A stretch of 25,874 nucleotides of DNA from a virus: positions 1-25,874 of the IMG/VR virus record IMGVR_UViG_3300046529_000082; one strand, 5' to 3'. Within the stretch, counting starts at the first letter, position 1; the number at the start of each line of letters is the position of its first letter. The notes under the pieces are model-generated. The model had not been told where the DNA came from. It did not search any database and worked only from the letters and a program-made list of their open reading frames with translations. Positions 20,522 to 25,874 of the stretch are shown here, in pieces. The position numbers and the translations under genes were made by a program.

Positions 20522-21954
20522 AGGTAGCCCTCACTACGGGCGCCTACTCTGCAAAGTCCCTCGTCGCCGAGGCTCAACGGTCGATCAACCTGTACGGCGA
20601 AAAGGGAATCGAAGGCTCGCCCTTTCCCTTCACCTTCTACCCTTCTCCAGGTCTCACTCAACTCGCATCTGCTACGCCGACCAATGGCTCGGGCTGGCGT
20701 GGCCTATTTATGGCATCCAATGGCGTCCTGTACGGCGTCTGCGGCTCGTCCGTGTACTCAATCAATGCATCGTGGACGCTTACGAAGCTTGGTGATATTG
20801 GTACGCAAGTCGGCAAGGTATCAATGGTCGATAACGGGACCGATCTCGTTATCGTTGACGGATCACCGATCGGTTATCAGGTTGTGCTTTCGGGTAGTGC
20901 ATTCTCGACGCTCGATTCTACTGATTCATTCATGGGCGGCAACACGATTGATTATGTCGACGGATTTCTTGTCGCCAACGTGCCTGGGCAGAACCAGTGG
21001 TATTCATCGCTGGTCGACCAAACAGTATTTAACGCACTCTACTTCGCAGGCAAGACCGGCTATTCCGATACCCTCGTCGGCCTGATGGTGGCAAAGCGCT
21101 ACATCTACCTGTTTGGTACATCAACAACAGAGGTTTGGTACGACTTCGGGAGCGCAGGCGGTACGCCATTCCCCTTCAGCCGTATGCCGGGCATCTTTAT
21201 GCCTTATGGTCTCGCTGCTGTCGGATCCCTCGCGCAGATGGACGGTGATATCTACTGGCTGGCCCAATCTCCCCAGGGCGATGCATTCATTTGCCGCTCG
21301 CAAAGCTTCAATGCGCAGCACATCTCAACGTTCGCCATCGATAATGAACTCGCATCTTATGGAACTCTCTCTGACGCGATCGGCTGGACATATGAGATAG
21401 ACGGCCATTTCTTCTACTGCATCACGTTCCCGACTGCCGACAAGACATGGCAGTACGACATGAGTACTGGGCAGTGGAATGAACTCGCGTGGATCGATGA
21501 TAACGGCCAGCTCCACCGTCACCGCGCGAACTGCTACGCCTCGGCCTATGGTCAGCCGATCGTAGGCGACTGGCAGAACGGAAATCTGTACCTATGGGAT
21601 GTGAACAACTATACAGACAACGGAAACCCGATTCCGCGCATCCGATCCTTCGCTCATAGCGTCGACGACAACAGCGACCGCATCAGATATCGCGAGTTCA
21701 TTGCCAATATGGAAGTCGGTAATGGCGCGAACAACGGGCCAGTGCCCGTCTATCTGCGTTGGAGCGACACACGCGGCAAGTCCTGGGGCAACGCGATCAG
21801 CACAAGCCTCGGCATGGAAGGCGAGTACCTGACATCCCTTCAGTTTCAGCGCCTTGGCATGGCTCGCGATCGAGTCTTTGAACTGTCATGGTCTGCGCCA
21901 TGCAAAACGGCTCTTTTAGGTGCATGGGTGCAAGCTCAGCAGAATAACCAATGA
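20518..21954 (+). CDS. Tail accessory/DNA stabilisation protein, P22 gp10-like
   Basis: A 478-residue protein, close to P22 gp10 (472). It forms the ring beneath gp4 that carries tail needle and spikes. Family features: the N-terminal YSAKSLVAEAQRSINLYGEK, the PSPGLTQLA segment, a beta-propeller-like series of Trp/Tyr/Gly strands, TSTTEVWYDFG, and a late PIVGDWQNGNLYLWD strand. The GTG start overlaps the previous TGA as GTGA. No motif appears truncated. Confidence 0.9.
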   Translation: MKVALTTGAYSAKSLVAEAQRSINLYGEKGIEGSPFPFTFYPSPGLTQLASATPTNGSGWRGLFMASNGVLYGVCGSSVYSINASWTLTKLGDIGTQVGKVSMVDNGTDLVIVDGSPIGYQVVLSGSAFSTLDSTDSFMGGNTIDYVDGFLVANVPGQNQWYSSLVDQTVFNALYFAGKTGYSDTLVGLMVAKRYIYLFGTSTTEVWYDFGSAGGTPFPFSRMPGIFMPYGLAAVGSLAQMDGDIYWLAQSPQGDAFICRSQSFNAQHISTFAIDNELASYGTLSDAIGWTYEIDGHFFYCITFPTADKTWQYDMSTGQWNELAWIDDNGQLHRHRANCYASAYGQPIVGDWQNGNLYLWDVNNYTDNGNPIPRIRSFAHSVDDNSDRIRYREFIANMEVGNGANNGPVPVYLRWSDTRGKSWGNAISTSLGMEGEYLTSLQFQRLGMARDRVFELSWSAPCKTALLGAWVQAQQNNQ

Positions 21955-22634
21955 GCCTTAACTTACAGACCAGTGTACCGCTCATAAACATCCCCCTCGT
22001 CGATCCAACAACAGGGATGATTAATGAGGCATGGTTTCTCTTCCTGATTCAGTTATTCCAGAGATCGGGTGGCGATGCCGCATCGATTCCATCTGCGATA
22101 ACCGTAGATGCCGTTTTGAGTGCAGAGGAGACTTTCGCCTCGCCAGTATCGCCTCAAAATAGCGAAATCCTGTCTCTCGAAAAGATAGCAAGCCAACTCA
22201 TTAATCAGGGCCTACGCTTAGATAGCGAAGTTACTGCCCCTGACGTGTCTGTTCATATCGATCCGCTTAGCAGGGAGATTTCCTATCCCTCCCTATTGGC
22301 TCAATCGGATCCGCTTGGCATCGAAATGACCATGGCTGAGCGGCGCGACTCTAGTTCCATATCGGAGATGACATTCGCACCAGTTTATAGCACGGATAGC
22401 ACTCGGTCTCCTCAAGTGGTAACGGCAGGTACTTCACCGTGGACCTATAAGGCAAGTGCTCGCCAGGCAATGCATATCATTGGCGGGACTGTTTCAGCGC
22501 TGTCGCTCTCGCGTGGCTCGACCACGTTGACGATTGACTATCTCGGGACTGGTCAACTGATCGAGATGAGCCCTGGGGATTCAGTGACCGTGACTTATTC
22601 AGTCGCGCCACCAGTAACAATTTTATCGAGGTAA
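21951..22634 (+). CDS. Phage tail/neck protein
   Basis: A 227-residue protein that begins PLINIPLVDPTTGMINEAWF, followed by LFLIQLFQRSGG. This entry motif (fibre-like preamble, then a hydrophobic helix) is common in podovirus virion proteins. The C-terminal 90 residues form a likely beta sandwich (IIGGTVSALSLSRGSTTLTI). It sits where P22 has the tail needle gp26 but does not show long needle heptads, so it is more likely a tail adaptor. ATGA overlap with the gp10-like gene. Confidence 0.72.
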   Translation: MSLNLQTSVPLINIPLVDPTTGMINEAWFLFLIQLFQRSGGDAASIPSAITVDAVLSAEETFASPVSPQNSEILSLEKIASQLINQGLRLDSEVTAPDVSVHIDPLSREISYPSLLAQSDPLGIEMTMAERRDSSSISEMTFAPVYSTDSTRSPQVVTAGTSPWTYKASARQAMHIIGGTVSALSLSRGSTTLTIDYLGTGQLIEMSPGDSVTVTYSVAPPVTILSR

Positions 22635-22637
22635 GGG

Positions 22638-22979
22638 ATGCAGCGAGTTCCAAAGTCAATCGCCCCAGCGCAGCTAACCGTAACGGCGGTGACCTATTAC
22701 ACCGCGCCTGCTGGCACGACGTCGACGGTCAATAACCTTTCGCTGACGAATACCTCGGTAAGCCCAGTAACAGTGACGCTTTACAACGTGCCATCCGCAG
22801 GGACCGCAGGGGTAACGAATGCGTTCCTATCGGCCTTTTCACTGGCGGCAGGACAAACCTATGTGCCGCCGCAAGCTATTGGGCTGCAACTTGCGCCCGG
22901 TTCGACTTTGCAGGCTCTGGCCGGAACCGCGGCTGCGGTAACGCTCATGGGCGGCGTTTATGAAACTTCAGGGAGCTAA
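22638..22979 (+). CDS. Small beta-sandwich virion protein (113 residues)
   Basis: Thr/Ala/Val-rich protein with alternating strands (YYTAPAGTTSTVNNLSLTNT, VTVTLYNVP, SLAAGQTYVPPQAIGLQLAP). The layout matches short phage proteins thought to decorate the virion. SD GAGG lies about 6 bases before ATG. The role is inferred from position. Confidence 0.75.
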   Translation: MQRVPKSIAPAQLTVTAVTYYTAPAGTTSTVNNLSLTNTSVSPVTVTLYNVPSAGTAGVTNAFLSAFSLAAGQTYVPPQAIGLQLAPGSTLQALAGTAAAVTLMGGVYETSGS

Positions 22980-22981
22980 GA

Positions 22982-23329
22982 ATGCCGAATTATCGAAAGG
23001 GTGTTGAGAGTGACGAGTTAGTCGATATCACAAAGATCAACTTTGTGAATGCACCGGGCAAACCGCTGGCAGCAATCTATCACGCGAGCGCTACGCTCAC
23101 GCCGGCCGCAGTTGCAGCCAACACGACCGCCGAACAGACCTTTCCGCTTGCCGGTGTTGCGGTTGGCGATGTAGTTTGGGTAACGAAGCCGAGCGCGCAG
23201 GCTGGCCTGGGCGTCGTTAATGTCCGTGTGAGCGCAGCCGGTACGCTGGCGATCACGTTCTCGAACAACACCGCGGCCGCGATCACGCCGACTGCTGGCG
23301 AAACGTATCAGGTGGGCGGCATTCGGTAA
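22982..23329 (+). CDS. Small beta-rich virion protein (115 residues)
   Basis: After a polar start, residues 30-115 alternate strands and Gly/Ala turns (TFPLAGVAVGDVVWVTKPSA, VVNVRVSAAGTLAITFSNNT), the signature of a small beta-sandwich common in phage structural operons. It begins 2 bases after the previous stop and shares one base with the next start. Function not established. Confidence 0.75.
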   Translation: MPNYRKGVESDELVDITKINFVNAPGKPLAAIYHASATLTPAAVAANTTAEQTFPLAGVAVGDVVWVTKPSAQAGLGVVNVRVSAAGTLAITFSNNTAAAITPTAGETYQVGGIR

Positions 23330-23820
23330 TGCGAATTTCTATCGAACCTTTCACACGCGAACTTGCAGACGAGATTATTCCGCTCGGTCAGCAAAGTTGG
23401 GATGAATGTTCAGAGATAAAAAAAGATACCTGCGCCTATCACGGACAACGCGGGCTTCAGATTGATCCCAACATTGATCAGTTCCTTCATCTTGCTGATC
23501 ATGGTGCTTTGATAGCAATGACGTTGCGTGAAGAGAGCGGTATTTTGCGTGGTTACGCTCTGTTGATCCTCTACAAAAGCTTGCATCTAAAAACCGAGTT
23601 GTGCGGAAATATAGATACGTTCTATGTTCAGCCCAATCACCGGTTTTATATGCCACGCTTCATGTCAAAAATTGAGGACACACTCCGCTCGCGCGGCGTC
23701 AGCATCATTGCGTGGCCCGTCACGCTGACTGGAAAGCTGTATGAGATTCTTCAGCGTCGCGGCTATATAGCCGATGACGTGGTTATGGAACTCAAACTCA
23801 AAGACATTAAGAAGGATTAG
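23329..23820 (+). CDS. GNAT-family acetyltransferase-like protein
   Basis: A 163-residue protein with GNAT-like order: an N-terminal helix-rich part (FTRELADEIIPLGQQSWDEC), central strands (GALIAMTLREESGILRGYAL, then LILYKS), a CGNIDTFYVQPNHR strand and turn (Q/R-x-x-R/G-like loop), and a C-terminal YEILQRRGYIADDVVMELKL typical of GNATs. It would transfer an acetyl group from acetyl-CoA to an unknown acceptor. Such genes recur next to ejection-protein genes in podoviruses of Gram-negative hosts. Enzymatic activity is inferred. Confidence 0.8.
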   Translation: MRISIEPFTRELADEIIPLGQQSWDECSEIKKDTCAYHGQRGLQIDPNIDQFLHLADHGALIAMTLREESGILRGYALLILYKSLHLKTELCGNIDTFYVQPNHRFYMPRFMSKIEDTLRSRGVSIIAWPVTLTGKLYEILQRRGYIADDVVMELKLKDIKKD

Positions 23821-23822
23821 CT

Positions 23823-24587
23823 ATGTGCGTCGCTGCAGCAGTAGCAGCTGGAGTGGGTGCTGTTGGAAGCATAGCGGGTGCTGCTATCAGCGGGAGTGCG
23901 GCTGACTCTGCAGCCAACACGCAGGCAAACGCAGCAAATAATGCCACGCAGCAACAGTGGCAGATGTTCCAGCAGATGCAGCAGAATCAGCAGCCGTACA
24001 TGCAGCTTGGCACAAACAATATTGCCGGGATGCAGTCTCAGCTTAGCAAGCTGCAGGGGATGAATTTCAACTTCAATCCAACTCAGCAGCAACTGGAGCA
24101 GACGCCAGGATATCAGTTCACCTTGCAACAGGGCCAACAGAACGTCAATAACCAGTTGGCGGCTCAGGGATTGAATCTCTCGGGAGCTCAGGCTATGGGG
24201 CTGTCGAACTATGACACTGGACTAGCCAGCCAAACGTATCAGCAGCAGTATCAGAACGCACTCCAACAGTTCCAGACAAACTATGGCGTTCAGTCGGATA
24301 CATACAACCGACTATCTGGTCTGGTTGGGCTCGGTCAGAATGCAGCGGCCGGCGTCGGTAATGCCGGCATGCAAACGGCAGCCTCTGCTGGTAACACAAT
24401 GATGTCAGGCGCGGCAGCGCAGGCAGCTGGTACGGTCGGTGCGGCGAACGCAATCAGTGGCGGGATCTCAGGGCTTGGAAGTAATGCGCTTCTCTATTCG
24501 CTCATGCAGCCGTCTGCTGCAGGTGGTTCGTTCTATGGAAGCAATGCTGGCGTACCGGGTTGGACCCCGGCTCAAGGAGGGCAGTAA
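23823..24587 (+). CDS. DNA transfer/ejection protein (Gln/Ala/Gly-rich)
   Basis: A 254-residue internal virion protein. It has a hydrophobic Gly/Ala N-terminus (AVAAGVGAVGSIAGAAISGS), a Gln-rich helical section, and the family stretch TPGYQFTLQQGQQNVNNQLA, then AQGLNLSGAQAMGLSNYDTG (about 93-136). Its C-terminus is Gly/Ala-rich. Position, size and the Gly-rich start resemble P22 gp7-type ejection proteins, which are delivered with the DNA to form a channel through the cell envelope. AAGGA SD before the ATG. Confidence 0.82.
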   Translation: MCVAAAVAAGVGAVGSIAGAAISGSAADSAANTQANAANNATQQQWQMFQQMQQNQQPYMQLGTNNIAGMQSQLSKLQGMNFNFNPTQQQLEQTPGYQFTLQQGQQNVNNQLAAQGLNLSGAQAMGLSNYDTGLASQTYQQQYQNALQQFQTNYGVQSDTYNRLSGLVGLGQNAAAGVGNAGMQTAASAGNTMMSGAAAQAAGTVGAANAISGGISGLGSNALLYSLMQPSAAGGSFYGSNAGVPGWTPAQGGQ

Positions 24588-25874
24588 ATGCCGCTCGATC
24601 CGACTATCTCTCTCGGAATACAACAGCCTCAAAATCCTATGCAGTCTCTCCAACAGCCGCTACAAACGGCTCAAGGTCTGCTCGCGCTGCGTCAGAACAC
24701 AATGCAACTCAATGCGAACCAGGCTATTTCGCAAGCCTATTCGCAGGCGATCAACCCTGATGGCTCAGTCGACTTCAACAAGTTGCAATCGACGGCGGCA
24801 CAAAACGGTGCCGGTGCATTCCTGCCGCAGTTCATGGGCCAGATCGCACAGCAGCGCAATGCTCAGCAGCAGTACGACACTAGCCAGCTTGATATGCACC
24901 TCAAGCAGCAGCAGAATATCCGCGGCATGATCGGTTCGCTTATGCAAGACCCGGACATGGGAAAAGCAGATATGTCCAGCAAGATCGCCGGACAGATTTC
25001 CAGCGCGGTGCAGGCTGGGACACTGCCGCTTGATCGGGGAATCAAAGAAATTCAGGAAATTCCGCAAGATCCGCAAGCGCAAGCTGGATGGATCAAGAAT
25101 CACTTCATCAACTCTTTGTCTGGCGAGGCACAGTTGCAGGCACTGATGCCGAAGCAAATGACGGTTAATCGCGGCGGCGAGACAGATGTTATGAACGTCG
25201 ACCCGATGACCGGCCGACTGACTGTCAGCGGCGCCCTTGCGAATACCCTTACCCCTGGCGAGGCAGCACAGCGCATCTCCGCAGTCGGCCCCGATGGTAC
25301 TCCCGGCACGATCTCGCTTGGCTCTACGGTTCCCGGTGCACAGGGCTCTCAAGGTGCCCAAGGCGCATATACAGGGCGCTATAACCAACAAGGGGGCGCC
25401 GCTCCAGGTGGTTCGCCGTCGGGTTTCGTTGCGACAGGTCTATCGCCTGCCGCTCAGGCATCGCAGACTGCCGGCGCGAGTGCACAGGCTACGCAGTCTG
25501 CTACAGCAGCGCAGGATCTGCACAATGCAGCAGCCGATGCGCCGATGCGCCTTAACTTGCTGGAGACGGCTCGAAATGCACTGACGGGCGCAGATGGCAA
25601 TGCTCCTCCGCTTGATACAGGTCCTAATAGCGATTGGCGTAATACGGCAAAGTCGTTTGTCAATTCGCTCAGCCCAGGCATAGCCAAGGAAGCAGGCTGG
25701 ACGGGCGATATCCAGAACTATGACGAATTCAAGAAGATCCTGACGAACTATGCTTCGTCCGTCTCCGGGTCTATCGGGTCGGGAACTGATGCACGTCTTA
25801 ATGCTGCAGTCACTGGAAACGCAAACCCAGGCATTTCGAACCTTGCCAATCAGGACATTCTCACGAAGACGATC
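24588..25874 (+). CDS. Large ejection/internal virion protein, 3' end outside window
   Basis: Open for 429 codons to the right edge with no stop, so the gene is partial. ATG 24588 follows AAGGAGG and starts right after the previous TAA. The protein is Gln/Ala/Met-rich and helical (SLGIQQPQNPMQSLQQPLQT at the start). It has a Gly-rich stretch with collagen-like GxQ turns near 245-262 and a helical end (LHNAAADAPMRLNLLETARN). This fits the gp20/gp16-like ejection proteins that follow gp7 in P22. Possible lytic activity cannot be assessed because the C-terminus is missing. Confidence 0.8.
   Translation, partial: MPLDPTISLGIQQPQNPMQSLQQPLQTAQGLLALRQNTMQLNANQAISQAYSQAINPDGSVDFNKLQSTAAQNGAGAFLPQFMGQIAQQRNAQQQYDTSQLDMHLKQQQNIRGMIGSLMQDPDMGKADMSSKIAGQISSAVQAGTLPLDRGIKEIQEIPQDPQAQAGWIKNHFINSLSGEAQLQALMPKQMTVNRGGETDVMNVDPMTGRLTVSGALANTLTPGEAAQRISAVGPDGTPGTISLGSTVPGAQGSQGAQGAYTGRYNQQGGAAPGGSPSGFVATGLSPAAQASQTAGASAQATQSATAAQDLHNAAADAPMRLNLLETARNALTGADGNAPPLDTGPNSDWRNTAKSFVNSLSPGIAKEAGWTGDIQNYDEFKKILTNYASSVSGSIGSGTDARLNAAVTGNANPGISNLANQDILTKTI

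Overview
The window reads as part of a tailed-phage genome (or an intact prophage segment) of P22-like podovirus architecture. Every convincing gene lies on the + strand and genes are packed with 1-14 base overlaps. G/C-rich third codon positions and the small-protein families (a PAPS-reductase-like protein, DUF1364, Burkholderia-type tail C-terminal domains) suggest a Burkholderia/Paraburkholderia or related betaproteobacterial host. The host is an inference from family resemblance recalled from memory. No host chromosomal gene, integrase, repressor, tRNA, rRNA or CRISPR array is seen.

Region 1 (1-6736) is one tightly coupled operon of small early/middle accessory genes. It holds a two-repeat Myb/SANT-like DNA-binding protein and three paralogous small proteins sharing a WF..(V/I)(K/R)PVHxGxY core. 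A free-standing GIY-YIG homing endonuclease sits among the paralogs. There is also a PAPS-reductase-like protein with a degenerate PP-loop and a DUF1364 zinc/HNH-like nuclease. A C5-cytosine DNA methyltransferase is overlapped over essentially its whole length by a second ORF of similar size in another frame. Many junctions repeat the same stop-SD-start cassette (GGAGGCNGCATGA). The operon closes with a rho-independent terminator at 6749-6774.

Region 2 (6775-9499) opens with a palindrome-rich promoter region and an HTH-metallophosphoesterase fusion. A run of small basic or acidic phage proteins follows, leading into packaging.

Region 3 (9513-16301) is packaging and capsid: small terminase, large terminase, P22-type portal, scaffold and P22-type coat protein with an insertion domain. 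A strong terminator (GNRA-loop hairpin plus T6) lies just after the coat gene, followed by a small HeH/LEM-like protein.

Region 4 (16312-19676) is an accessory cassette of tail-appendage-like genes inserted where P22 would go straight from coat to gp4. Two of its products carry clear Sec signal peptides, which is odd for virion proteins. One of those two is interrupted by an apparent +1 frameshift near 19394.

Region 5 (19760-25874) holds the neck and ejection genes: gp4-like and gp10-like tail accessory proteins, a tail protein, two small beta-rich proteins, a GNAT acetyltransferase, and two Gln-rich ejection-type proteins. The last gene runs off the right edge. No lysis gene is recognised, so holin, endolysin and spanin are probably outside the window.
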